A DNA stretch of 64,000 nucleotides from Hybos culiciformis (Eukaryota > Arthropoda > Insecta > Diptera > Hybotidae). Shown in pieces: positions 10,510-19,884 of the stretch (position 1 is the first letter of the stretch; each line of letters starts with the position of its first letter). Under the pieces are notes generated by a model. It saw only the letters and a program-made list of their open reading frames with translations, had not been told where the DNA came from and searched no databases. The stretch lies in assembly GCA_964007475.1 (NCBI GenBank), contig CAXFZM010000042.1, forward strand, positions 310,001 to 374,000, read 5' to 3'. The position numbers and the translations under genes were made by a program.

Positions 10510-11900
10510 AATTCGTACGGCGTCTGCTTGTTGTTTGTTTCGTCGAAAAATTCCCCTGGAATTCGTAGTGTTGCTCCGTAGACTAATTCTGCCGGTGACG
10601 TTTGTATGTCCTCTTTTACCGCTGCTCGTAACCCTAGCATTGTGATTGGAAGGCGATCCACCCAGATGTTCTTATCGCAGGAGAGGATTGCTGACTTCAA
10701 TGTTCGGTGAAAGCGTTCGATTAGCCCGTTCGATTGTGGGTGGTAAGGTGAAGTGCGGATGTGGCTCGCACCCATCATGTCTAGTAATTTCTTCAGCAGG
10801 TGAGATTCAAATTGTCTACCTTGATCCGTTGTTATAATGCTGGGAATTCCATATCTTGAAAACCATGTTGCAATTAATGCTCGTGATACCGTTTCAGCTG
10901 TTATATCGGGTAGTGGGGCAATCTCAGGCCACCGGGTGAATTTGTCGATGATGGTCAGACAATAGCGATATCCTTGACATAATGGTAATGGTCCGATCAA
11001 ATCCATGTTTATGTGTGCAAATCTTTTGTCAGGTGGTTTGATATTATCTATCTCCGTTCGATTATGGCGATGAACTTTGTTACGTTGACATTGGCTACAA
11101 TATTTAACAAATTTTTTGATGTCGTTTTTCATATTGGGCCAAACATAACGTTGCGTGATGAGCTTTGTTGTTGCGCGTACGCCCGTGTGTGATAATTCGT
11201 GTGTGAGTTGCATGACTATTTTTCTGAACTTTGGTGTGATGTATGGTCGTACTTGGTTAGTTGATATGTCACAAATCAAATTTAGTTCGCCACCTAAAAT
11301 TTTGAATAATTTAAATTTTAATGAAGTAGAATTGTTACCGTTTAAAAATTCTTGAAGTTGTTCATCGATTAATTGATCTTCGGATATTTGTTGTATACGA
11401 GATAATAGATCGGCTGTAGTGTTCTCTTTGCCGCTGATGTGACGTATATCCGTGGAAAACTGGCTGATGAAGTCTAGGTGTCGTATTTGACGAGGTGATG
11501 CTTTTTCCATTTTCTGTTTGAATGCGAATGTCAGTGGTTTATGATAGGTGAAAATAATGAAACTCCGACCTTCTAACATGTATTGGAAATGTTTAATACC
11601 TAGGTATATGGCCAACAATTCTCTATCGTACGTACTATAATTTGATTGGGCATTTGAAAATTTTTTTGAAAAAAAACCCAAAGGCTGAAAATGTTCATCA
11701 ATTTGCTGGTGTAATGCTGCACCTACTGCGAAATCTGATGTGTCGACGTGTAGCGTCATTTTGGCCTCTTTGGCTGGGAATGCAAGCAATGTTGATTTAG
11801 CGATATCCTCTTTGCATTGGTCGAAAGCCTGAATTGTTTCAGCTATCCAATGGAGTGGTGTTTTATCGTTCTTTTTGTTGCCGATGATCATTGCCTGCAA
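10506..11900 (-). pseudogene. Gypsy pol, RNase H and integrase part
   Basis: This 464-codon open part of pol shows RNase H motifs (MTLHVDTSDFAVGAAL, STYDRELLAIY, and DLLSRI at its end). An HHCC integrase zinc finger follows (HELSHTGV ... CSQCQRN). The integrase core has D (INMDLIGPLP), D (TTDQGRQFES) and E (SNGLIERFHR). It is only a segment of pol: frames break upstream at about 11900-11982 in the RT-RNase H connection and downstream at about 10525. Confidence 0.88.
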
Positions 11901-11981
11901 TAAATGTTGTCTTTCGACAGCCTTAGGTATTTTCTATAAAAATTTAACATTGCTAAAAAGGTTTTTAGTTCTTTTGCGATT

Positions 11982-12419
11982 TCAGGTTTTGCGAATTTTT
12001 TTTATCGCTTCTACCTTTTCTGGTAATGGAAACATACCTTCCGGTGTAATTAGATGACCAAGAAATTTTATTTTGTTTACGGCGAATTCACACTTGGCGA
12101 TGTTAATTTTAAGACCATATTCTTTTAAACGACTTAGAACTGATTTTAGGTGAATCTTGTGCTGTTCTGAGTTATCGGACGCAATTAAAATGTCATCTAA
12201 GTATGGAAAAGCAAAATCGAGACCTTTTAATACTTCGTGCATCAGGCGCTGGAATGTCTGCGGGGCATTACATAAGCCGAAGGTCATGACAATGAATCGA
12301 AAAGGCCAAATGGCGTCGTTATCGCGGTTTTTGGAATATATCGGGATGGATTTTAATTTGGTGGAATGCTTTTTGTAAATCAATTTTGGAAAAAAAATTC
12401 TTACCGAAGTTGGCTGCAA
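11982..12419 (-). pseudogene. Gypsy pol, RT palm with YLDD
   Basis: Shows FGLCNAPQTFQRLM and FPYLDDILIASD, the central reverse transcriptase motifs with the catalytic YLDD box, then IKFLGHLITPEG. It overlaps the preceding RT segment in another frame, so one frameshift lies at about 12380. Another follows at about 11980. Confidence 0.85.
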
Positions 12420-12576
12420 AATCTTGAATGAATGGAATCGGGTACCTGTCTGAAATGGTGATTGCGTTTAGGCTGCGATAGTCGCCACATGGTCGCCATG
12501 ACCCATCAGATTTCTTAACCATATGGAGTGGACTGGCCCAGTTGCTGGATGATGGTCGACATAGCCCTTGCTTCAT
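12319..12576 (-). pseudogene. Gypsy pol, RT N-terminal part
   Basis: Contains SSSNWASPLHMVKKSDGSWR, then DYRSLNAIT and FSKIDLQKAFHQI, the first reverse transcriptase motifs of gypsy elements, including the catalytic aspartate in KIDL. The frame then shifts to the YLDD segment. Confidence 0.85.
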
Positions 12577-12610
12577 CAGAAATTCAAATTCGGATTTTGC
12601 GGCATTTAAT

Positions 12611-13080
12611 TTAATTGAGTCCAGGCGTCTTGGACGAGCGAAAACCGGTTGTTTCGATTCGATGATAAATTTCGGATTTTATTATTGGTAGGTGTGAAAC
12701 ATGAGTTAATTCGATAAATTCTTGAAAAAGTTCGGCAAAACTACTATTCTGGTCAAATGTTTTCAATGATGCTATGTTGAAGTTCCGTGCGATACATTTT
12801 GATTTTAAGTCAGTTTTGTGATCGATAAGTAAACCGCGTTTCATGTCGATGAGTAAGTCGTGGGTTACAATAAAATCCGAACCGAGAATCGGCATTTTGA
12901 CATCTGCCAACAAAAATTCCCACTCAAACGATCGTCGTAAGCCGAGGTCTAATTTGAGTCGCTGTTTACCGTAAGTCGAAATTGTCGACCCGTTTGCGGC
13001 GTATAATTTAGTGGCGGATGGCGTGTTTTTATGTGTTGCGGGCAAGACCGAAATGTCGGCGCCTGTGTCTATTAAGAAAG
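12611..13080 (-). pseudogene. Gypsy protease
   Basis: A retropepsin-like domain with the active-site motif LIDTGAD near 13065. It is followed by a hydrophobic turn (MPILGSDFI) like the flap and C-terminal strand of gypsy proteases. The frame differs from gag and overlaps its end, as in elements using a frameshift. A stop at 12611-12613 separates it from RT. Confidence 0.8.
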
Positions 13081-13139
13081 TTTTAGCGGATTTTTTGTCG
13101 ATTATTGAGAGTCTATTTATGCTGCTGGCTTCTGGGTAT

Positions 13140-14013
13140 TCCGCCGAACCAGAAGTCGACCGGTTTTTACGTCAATTTTTTCGGCGTGTTGCTTGTTAGC
13201 GTCGCTGTGGCGACACCAGCTACGACAATTTCGTGCGTTTTGACCAAATTTTCGATGGTACCAGCATTCGGCTGGTGCGTCGCTATAGCGGCTATCTTCT
13301 TTATTTCGCGATTTGCTACGATTTCAAGAGCGGCCGCGATTGCCATGCGATAGACGTTCTATTTGTTTTGAAATTTTATTAATTTCAAAGTGAAGTTTTT
13401 CTAATTCGTTAGTCATAGTGTCTTTAGGTTGGGTTGACTGAGTAGTATTAATATTTAATTTAAGTGCATCTACGATTGCATCTGCAATTCGTGCCACGTC
13501 GTCAATTGACCCAGTTGAAGCCACGACTGCGGCCTGTGCGTGATCTGGTAGCCGTTGAGCCCATAAACTTCGTGTGGCGTCGTCGTACATGGTATTACCA
13601 GCTACTCGTCGCATTTCGTGTAAAAGCTGGCTGGGTCGCAAGTCGCCTAGTTGGAGCTCGGATAATAACCGGGTTAACCGTCTCTGATTACTAGCAGCGA
13701 AGTAGGATATCAGCTCTCTTTTAATGTAATCGTATTTGTTAGCAACCGGTGTAGAATTTATTACGTTAGCGAGTTGAGGTAACGTGGATGGTTCTAGGGA
13801 CGCGAGCACTGAATTAAATTTCTCCGTGTCAGTAAAAATCCCTGTAGCTGGGAACCAAAAATCTAGGGACAAGAACCAAGCTTCCACATCAGTACCACGT
13901 GCCAAACGAGGCATCGGTATTCGCGGGTAAAAATTTACTTCGGGTAAAATAGTGTAGGCGGACGATGAACCTGTTGAGGTTCTCGCTGTGGCTGTTGTTG
14001 ATGTGGTTTCCAC
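13140..14013 (-). pseudogene. Gypsy gag with an in-frame stop
   Basis: The ATG at 14013 starts a 229-residue open part with gag motifs (DVEAWFLSLDFWF, KYDYIKRELI, LQLGDLRPSQLLHEM). A TGA at 13324-13326 interrupts it. The same frame then continues to a zinc knuckle of the insect gypsy type (ECWYHRKFGQNARNC) near 13230. The stop removes the knuckle from gag, so the copy is defective. Protease overlaps the end in another frame. Confidence 0.8.
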
Positions 14014-14073
14014 TGTCGTCGTCAGTTTATTTTGAATTAATCAAGAAGGCTGCTTTCGGCGGGGTCACCAATA

Positions 14074-14357
14074 TGGGTCTGTTGTTCTGATTCTTACCAA
14101 AAATGATGCTGATTATGTAATACTTAAAGTTAAATTTCTGATAAACTAAAATGATGTTGATAGTTTGCAATTCTGATTAATACTGATTTATTTAATTCAA
14201 AAAAATGTATTACTTTAAAAATTATTCTTAGCAGAAAAAATATAATTTAAAAAAGGTATAAAAAATCGTATGATGTTTAACAATTGTGATAGGTCTTTTT
14301 TGTTCAACAGTTAGGTAGATTATTTGATTTTGATGTGCTTTTGTTGCGACCGCCACA
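14074..14357 (-). repeat. 5' LTR of the minus-strand gypsy
   Basis: It is 284 bp and pairs with 9689-9972. On the minus strand it begins TGTGGCGG at 14357 and ends CAGACCCA at 14074. The primer-binding site follows at once. Confidence 0.92.
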
Positions 14358-14660
14358 GATATTATAACAGCTATACTTATATACCTATGAGGATTTCAAA
14401 TAGATGCTTGAAGAAAAATATATAACGCACATCGTAAATTATATAAATAATAAAATTATTTATTTATAATAAAATTAGCAAATAAGGTATCTTATGAAAT
14501 GCAATCAAAAATATTACAAATGTCATCTAAATCTTCGCTTTTAAGATCATACATCATACCCCTAAAAAAACCCCTGAAACAAATTACCCCCTAAAAATCC
14601 CTCTGTCAACAAAAAAAAGCCTTAAATCTAGGGGGAAAACCCCTAAGTTGGTAACGCTGG

Positions 14661-15128
14661 CTAAAATACCTCATTATAATGCTTATCACTCCTTTCGGCA
14701 AGCCGTCAACAGAGGGGGAGGTGTGAGTATATTAATTCATGAAAAAATATCGGGAAATGTAACTTTTGAAAATTCTACAAATTTCAATAACTTTTTGGTG
14801 GTATAAATACCTAAACTAAAAATAAACCTTTTTGCGGTCTATCGCTCTCCTAACTCTAGTAATACAATTCCAAATTTCTTAGAAAGCATTAATCAGTTGA
14901 CAGCAAAATATAAAAACATAATCCTTATTGGTGATTTTAACCTAAATCTTTTAGATACTAGTACTGAATATATTCAAACGTATACAAATTATCTAAATGT
15001 GAATAACGAACGTATTTTACCAGTCGAAAACCTTAGCATTTTCGAACTATCAATTTTATGTTTCAAATTGAGTTAAAAAAAAAATCAAATCTGGGGTTTC
15101 ACAGAGTATTTGATACTCCCACATATAA
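14661..15128 (+). pseudogene. LINE ORF2 endonuclease, second part
   Basis: Continues the endonuclease after the hAT: YHSFRQAVNRGGGVSILIHE, LFAVYRSPN, then IILIGDFNLNLLDT, the catalytic DFN motif. Later come LGFHRVF and DTPTYNT. A TAA at about 14804 breaks it. It ends exactly where the terminal ACTATACC of the 21-bp-repeat element begins. Confidence 0.75.
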
Positions 15129-15475
15129 TACTATACCTTTTCAACTTCAAGTTGGAAATAATCATTTTCAAATTGGAAATAATCATTTTCAAAATGGAAA
15201 TAATCATTTTCAAAATGGAATTAATCATTTTCAAAATGGAAATAATCATTTTCAAAATGGAATTAATCATTTTCTGAATGGAAATAATTATTTTCAAAAT
15301 GGAAATAATCATTTTCAAATTGGAAAATAATTTTAAAATAGTAAGGTACCAAGCCAGATACGATCAAACAGTATTTGAAGTTTTTTATTAGTTGCATCTT
15401 TGCCAAAAAGTGCAATATATAAACAAAATATTTTTATTTAAAAAAATTTCGTATATTAAGATAATGGGAACCTTA
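15129..15475 (+). mobile_element. Deleted copy of the 21-bp-array transposon
   Basis: Starts ACTATACCTTTTCAACTTCA, the same terminus as the element at 37438-39348. It carries about nine 21-bp units (15150-15330), then AAGCCAGATACG (AAGCCAGGTACG in the other copy), and ends soon after CGTATATTAAG, which in the full copy is the start of the transposase gene. The transposase and right array are absent. Confidence 0.75.
15150..15330 (+). repeat. Tandem array of a 21-bp repeat (short copy)
   Basis: About nine units with core ATTTTCAAAAT, a dyad around one C, followed by GGAAATAAT. Variants have AATTGG or AATGG. Because 21 is a multiple of three, several frames stay open; these are not genes. Confidence 0.9.
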
Positions 15476-15823
15476 TCATTATATTTTTTTAAATTTTTTA
15501 AATTTGTATTTTTGAATTTTTGTTTAATTTTGATATATATTCATTCATTTAATGTACCAATATTCAACACGTAGTAAATATAAAAAAAAAGAAAAAAAAA
15601 AAAATAATAATAATAATTTTTATGTATAATAAGCTATATTTACTTCACAATAAATATATGAATGAAATGTGATTGAGTTTACTAGTCTAAGAATTAACTG
15701 TGTTGCGAAAAAAATAAAAATAATTTAATGTATTTTCGGATTCTACACAAGTGGTTCCACTTTTTTGAATCCAATAAAATCTTGAAATAAATAAAAAAAA
15801 AAAAAATACTTTCCATTTCGGAA
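15476..15823. other. AT-rich stretch ending in a poly(A) tail
   Basis: Contains AATAAAATCTTG followed by an A-run at about 15774-15812, read as the 3' tail of the LINE. Nothing else is identified. The join between the deleted transposon and the LINE tail is not clear. Confidence 0.45.
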
Positions 15824-16111
15824 ATGGGAGAACGTAAGCCTTCGGAATTTTATCATTCTATTAGCTGGAACTACTTCATCAGTAGGAACGAATTTATTAA
15901 AATCACTTTGGATGAGAAAACTTCCGACAAATTTAATATCGCTTTAGTTAGTTCTAATGTAGATAATATATTTTAATAATATTTCGTTACTAAATTCTTC
16001 AACATCTCCTTCCATTCCAAATTCTTTATTGTCATCACAAAATTCTTTACCATTTTCCCAAGTTTCCGCTAAACAAAATTCGAATATTAAACAAAATTAC
16101 GTATTACTAAT

Positions 16112-16366
16112 ATGGAAAAACAATGGAATGAACTTAAAAAAATTTTATCAGATGTAACAATTTCTAATCGTGATTCTCGTTCAAGATCTTATAATCGCGA
16201 TTCTCGTTCTAGATCTTCTTCTTGTAATATTAATAAAAACAATAATCAGAATCATACAGATCATTTCAATTTCGGTAATAATGCTTCATGTTGTAAATGT
16301 AAATCACATTGTAAATCACCTTTTAAATTCAATAAATCTACAAATTTAGATAATTCAAAAAACTAA
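16112..16366 (+). pseudogene. Gypsy gag C-terminal part
   Basis: An 84-codon open stretch with SRDS-type repeats (NRDSRSRSYNRDSRSRSSS) and then FNFGNNASCCKCKSHC. The latter resembles the knuckle of the minus-strand gypsy (RKFGQNARNCRSWC). Protease motifs follow about 50 bp later, with a broken frame. Confidence 0.6.
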
Positions 16367-16759
16367 AAAACCCACTATCGTTTATTTTTATACGATAAAG
16401 AAAATAATCTTAATTTTTTAATTGACACTGGGCAGATATTTCCGTCATTCCTAACACTGTTTTTGGTCTTTTTAAAAAAAATCCTACTTTCGAAATATCT
16501 GCAGCAAATGGAACAATTATAAATACTTTTGGTACAAAACTTTTAAAAATTAGTTTTAATCTACGTCATCCATTTAATTTTATTTTACTATATCAGACGT
16601 TAAAAAACCAATCATTGGAGCTGAATTTTTATATAAATTCGGTTTATCCATCTATTTAAAAAACAAAAAATTATTAATTAGATAGTAATAATAGTCCAAA
16701 CTTTGAAATTTCCACAAGCAGACCTCGACCGTATATTCCATTTTCATTCCGTAAAAACA

Positions 16760-17553
16760 TTTTTAATTCTTTACATAATTTATCTCATCCCGGTATTCGT
16801 GCTACTCGAAAATTATTTCAACTAAATATTTTTGGCCATTTATGAATCTCGATATTAATCAGAGGTCTAAAAATTGTTTAAATTGTCAAAAAGCTAAAAT
16901 TTATCGTCATACTAAACCCCTTTCTGGTACTTTTCCGCTTCCTTCAGGTAGATTTCAAAATATTCATATGGATATTGTTGGTCCTCTACCTCCATCTAAA
17001 GGATGTTAATACATTTTAACCATTGTTGATCGTTTTATCCGTTGGCCCGAAGCTTATCCTATTTCTGATATGACTTCTACTACTTTTGCTCATATACCTT
17101 TTTCAATCAATATATTTCTCGTTTTGGCGTTCCATTATCTTTAACAACCGACCAAGGTAGTAAATTTGAATCAAAATTATTTGCAGAATTGTTCAAATTA
17201 TTAGGTACTCATAAAATTAGAACTACTTCTTATCATCCACAATCAAATGGTTTAGTTGAACGTTTTCATTGCCAACTTAAATTATCTTTGAAAGCTCGTT
17301 GCAACACTATTAACTGGCATGATGAAATATTTATTATTCTTCTTGGTTTTAGAGCCGCAGTTAAAGATCTTAAGTATTCACCTGCTGAATTAGTTTACGG
17401 TGAAAATATTCGTATTCCTAGTGAATTTTTCGTTTCAAATAATTCTCAAACTTTAGATCATTCACATTTAGTTTCTCAATTACGTTCAAATTTTAGACAT
17501 ATTGGTCCAGTTCCAACTAAGAATAAATCGTATGATAAATTATATATTCCGAG
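16760..17553 (+). pseudogene. Gypsy integrase
   Basis: Shows an HHCC zinc finger (LSHPGIRATRKL ... NCLNCQKAKIYRH), core D (IHMDIVGPLPPSKGC followed by a stop), second D (TTDQGSKFES) and E (SNGLVERFHCQLK). The frame is broken before 17189 and open from there. A hAT inserted at 17554 separates it from its C-terminal domain at about 18624-18828. Confidence 0.82.
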
Positions 17554-18615
17554 TATGGCTTCTTTTGATCAACTTTCGGTCAGTGATTACTTTCAAACTT
17601 GTATTGATCGAAAGTTTCATTTCTAAATGAAAGTACTTTCATTTGAAACGATCACTTTCATTTATTTCATTCCATTTTGTTCGAAATAATCGAAAGTTTC
17701 GAATTTTAGTTGGAAGGTATATTTTCAATATAAGCAAAAAAATAATAATATGAAATTAAAAACATAACACAACATTTTTTTATTATTCACAACATAACAC
17801 AACATTTTTTCGTACTATTTCAAACATAATACAACGGATTTTTATTGTATTTTCTTTTTCTTATTATAAATAAAAACACAACATGATTGAACTTATTTAA
17901 ATTTCGAAAAGACTGTCAAGCGTTAGCTTGTTTTAAGCGACAAAGATAACTTTTTTTTAATCCTTACAACATTAACGCTTTACTTTAATCATCAAAATCA
18001 AAATTCGTAAGTGGATAGATAGATGTCGATTATAGGAACCAAAAATCTTTCGCACAGCGTATTAAATTTATTTAACCAAAAAAGGTTCCGTAATATTAAT
18101 TTTTTTTTTTTTTGAATTTTTCTTTCGTATATATAAACGTTATGTATATATAAACGTCATATTGTTAAACTAAAGTCGGACAAAAGTCCCGCGAATAAAC
18201 TAGTTTCGAGTATTAAATGTAAAAAAAAAAAATTTTTTATTTTGCTATATAAAATAGAAATGAAAAAAATTTGCAGTTGTAACAAGGATTTACCTGTTTG
18301 CTTTCATAAAAAAAACAAAAATTGTGTATAAGCGGTAACGAAAATATGTTGTATTTACTTTTTTTGTTGTTTTTTGTTCGACGGCGTTTTATTTTTTTAT
18401 TTTATTTTTTTGTTCAAAATTGACTAAAATTTTAAAATTACTATTAACATACAATGATCGAAAGTGTTCGAAAGTTTCATTTGTTTCTCTCATATTGATT
18501 GATTATTTCATTCTAGAATGAAAGTGATTTCAAACATTTTTGAAAGCGATCAAATGAAATGAAATGAAAGTTATGAATGAAACTTTCGAACACTTTCGTT
18601 TCAACAGAAGCCTTA
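17554..18615. mobile_element. Non-autonomous hAT in gypsy integrase
   Basis: Ends TATGGCTTCT and AGAAGCCTTA are short inverted repeats with one mismatch. They are flanked by an exact 8-bp duplication, attccgag (17546-17553 and 18616-18623). Both subterminal regions are packed with CGAAAGTTTCAT-like motifs and their inverses, probably transposase binding sites. No transposase is visible in the 1062 bp. Removing it restores the integrase frame. Confidence 0.85.
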
Positions 18616-18623
18616 ATTCCGAG

Positions 18624-18828
18624 TGATTTGCTTTCAAGCAAATTTGTTTTTGTCAAATCACATAGCATAAAAAATTTAGATCCACCTTATGAAGTCCTTC
18701 AACGTTTTGATAAATTTTTCAAAATTTATTTTAATGGTAAAATTAAACATATATCAATAGATCATTTAAAACCTGCACACTTTTCTCCTTCATCAAAACA
18801 TTCACTTAAATCTGTAGTGGTTTTGTAG
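18624..18828 (+). pseudogene. Gypsy integrase C-terminal domain
   Basis: Reads PPYEVLQRFDKFFKIYF, then ISIDHLKPA, the gypsy integrase tail. The minus-strand element has ISIDRLKPA at the same place. It ends with VVVL and a stop. The GTAGTGGT repeats after it are unassigned. Confidence 0.75.
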
Positions 18829-19317
18829 TGGTATTGTAGTGGTTCATTTATTAATTTTAGAGTTTATTTTATTAATTCTAATTTTGATTATATTTTCATT
18901 TTAATGAAAATTTATTTATTTTAAGTTCAGTTATAATTTTAAGTTCACTTAGAAAACTAAGATTTGATTAATATAAAATTATTTAAAAAAAAATTTATAA
19001 AAATAGTTTTGAAATATAATATAATAATTTTAATTTAATTAATTTATAATAAATAATTTTAAAATAAAAAAAATATTTTTTTATTTAAATAATGGTTAAT
19101 ATAATTTAAAATAAAAATTATTAACCATTATAATAGTAATAAAATATTTAGAAAATATTAATTTTTTATTATTATTTTTATTATAGTTCAAATAAAATTA
19201 AGATTTTCATACTAATTCATACTAATTCAATGTAAATAAAAATATTGCATAATGTTGTCAATTTTGTATAATTTCGCTAATTATGCAAATGCAATTGGTC
19301 AATTTGGTCAAAATGGA
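18829..19317. other. AT-rich spacer, nothing recognised
   Basis: Very AT-rich with no open frame of note. No LTR matching 5989-6250 was seen here, although a 3' LTR would be expected if the gypsy were complete. Confidence 0.45.
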
Positions 19318-19321
19318 TTAA

Positions 19322-19709
19322 GAGGACTTGATACCAGTTTGGATTTTTTGTCCCAAAATTTGATTGTAGAGCCGTTTTAGATTATTTTAAAGTTTAATTT
19401 AAAAAAAACATTTCATTCACAACCAGAGGAATGTTTCATAGTTTAAAATGACATAAAACTTTTTAGAATCGGTTAAGGCTAAGTGCTCGAAATCTCTTCA
19501 AAACCATTTTGTGACACATAACAATGGTTTTGAAGAGATTTCGAGCACTTATCCTTAACCGATTCTAAAAAGTCTTATACCCTTTTAAAGTATCAAACAG
19601 TTCGGAGGTTGTGAATGAAATGTTTTTTCTAAATTTAACTTTAAAATAATCTAAAACTGCTTTTCAAAAAAAATTTGGGACAAAAAATTCAAACTGGTAC
19701 CAAGTCCCG
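19322..19709. mobile_element. TTAA-flanked foldback element
   Basis: Nearly the whole 388 bp is one palindrome. The left end GAGGACTTGATACCAGTTTG mirrors the right end, and the arms meet around a short loop near 19507-19525 (CCATTTTGTGACACATAACA). TTAA lies at both borders (19318-19321 and 19710-19713), the target site used by piggyBac-type elements. No coding sequence. Confidence 0.75.
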
Positions 19710-19884
19710 TTAATTGGAAATGAAAGCTCTATTTGAATTGATTAAAAATGAGAATTAATTATATATACGCAAAGGAACTACGTTCCTATCTGGTGTCCTA
19801 TGCCAGCTCTTGTGTTTTTTTCTTACAATATTTTTACAAACAATGTAGGAATTTTATTTATTTATTTATTATTAATATTTTTAT

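Larger units (their letters stand above)
9689..14357 (-). mobile_element. Ty3/gypsy retrotransposon, minus strand
   Basis: Two 284-bp LTRs (9689-9972 and 14074-14357) start TGTGGCGGTCGC and end CAGACCCA on the minus strand. They differ at three positions by eye. The flanks read gata(t) on both sides (9683-9687 and 14358-14362). Next to the 5' LTR lies TTGGTGACCCCGCC, a plausible tRNA primer site (about 14054-14071). A purine-rich tract abuts the 3' LTR (about 9977-9986). The gene order protease, RT, RNase H, integrase is that of Ty3/gypsy. Several frame breaks make it non-autonomous despite its recent insertion. Confidence 0.92.
9603..14660. mobile_element. Non-autonomous hAT carrying a gypsy element
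   Basis: Ends CAGGGTTACCAACC and AGTTGGTAACGCTG are inverted repeats, flanked by an exact 8-bp duplication, gctaaaat (9595-9602 and 14661-14668). Without the gypsy insertion the element would be about 390 bp and non-coding. Inner blocks with cccctaaa occur at both ends. Confidence 0.85.
6656..15812 (+). mobile_element. CR1/Jockey-like LINE, decayed and interrupted
   Basis: Pieces in order along the plus strand are: ORF1 with a PHD-like finger (6841-7077), an ORF1 coiled coil and RNA-binding-like region (7770-8164), the ORF1 C-terminus (9062-9351), the ORF2 endonuclease (9430-9602, continuing at 14661-15128), and a 3' tail with AATAAA and an A-run ending at about 15812. Reverse transcriptase is missing. 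The region between 15129 and about 15480 is occupied by a different element with 21-bp repeats. The 5' boundary is approximate. Confidence 0.65.
15824..18828 (+). pseudogene. Second Ty3/gypsy body, plus strand, decayed
   Basis: Pieces in order: gag C-terminal (SEMGERKPSEFYHS at about 15824), a zinc-knuckle-like end (HFNFGNNASCCKCKSHC near 16275), protease (LIDTG at 16420), then directly the integrase zinc finger (NLSHPGIRATRKL) and core. RT and RNase H are missing. It ends with the C-terminal domain (IYFNGKIKHISIDHLKPA). Gag order and similarity suggest it continues the gag fragment at 6464, with the LINE in between. No 3' LTR is visible. Confidence 0.7.

Noticed and set aside
15058..15330. 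Open frames on both strands with repeated GNNHFQN or KMIISIL peptides
   Set aside because: They are translations of the 21-bp array. A period divisible by three keeps frames open by chance.
18829..19317. 3' LTR of the outer gypsy
   Set aside because: No match to the 5989-6250 LTR could be seen after the pol end.
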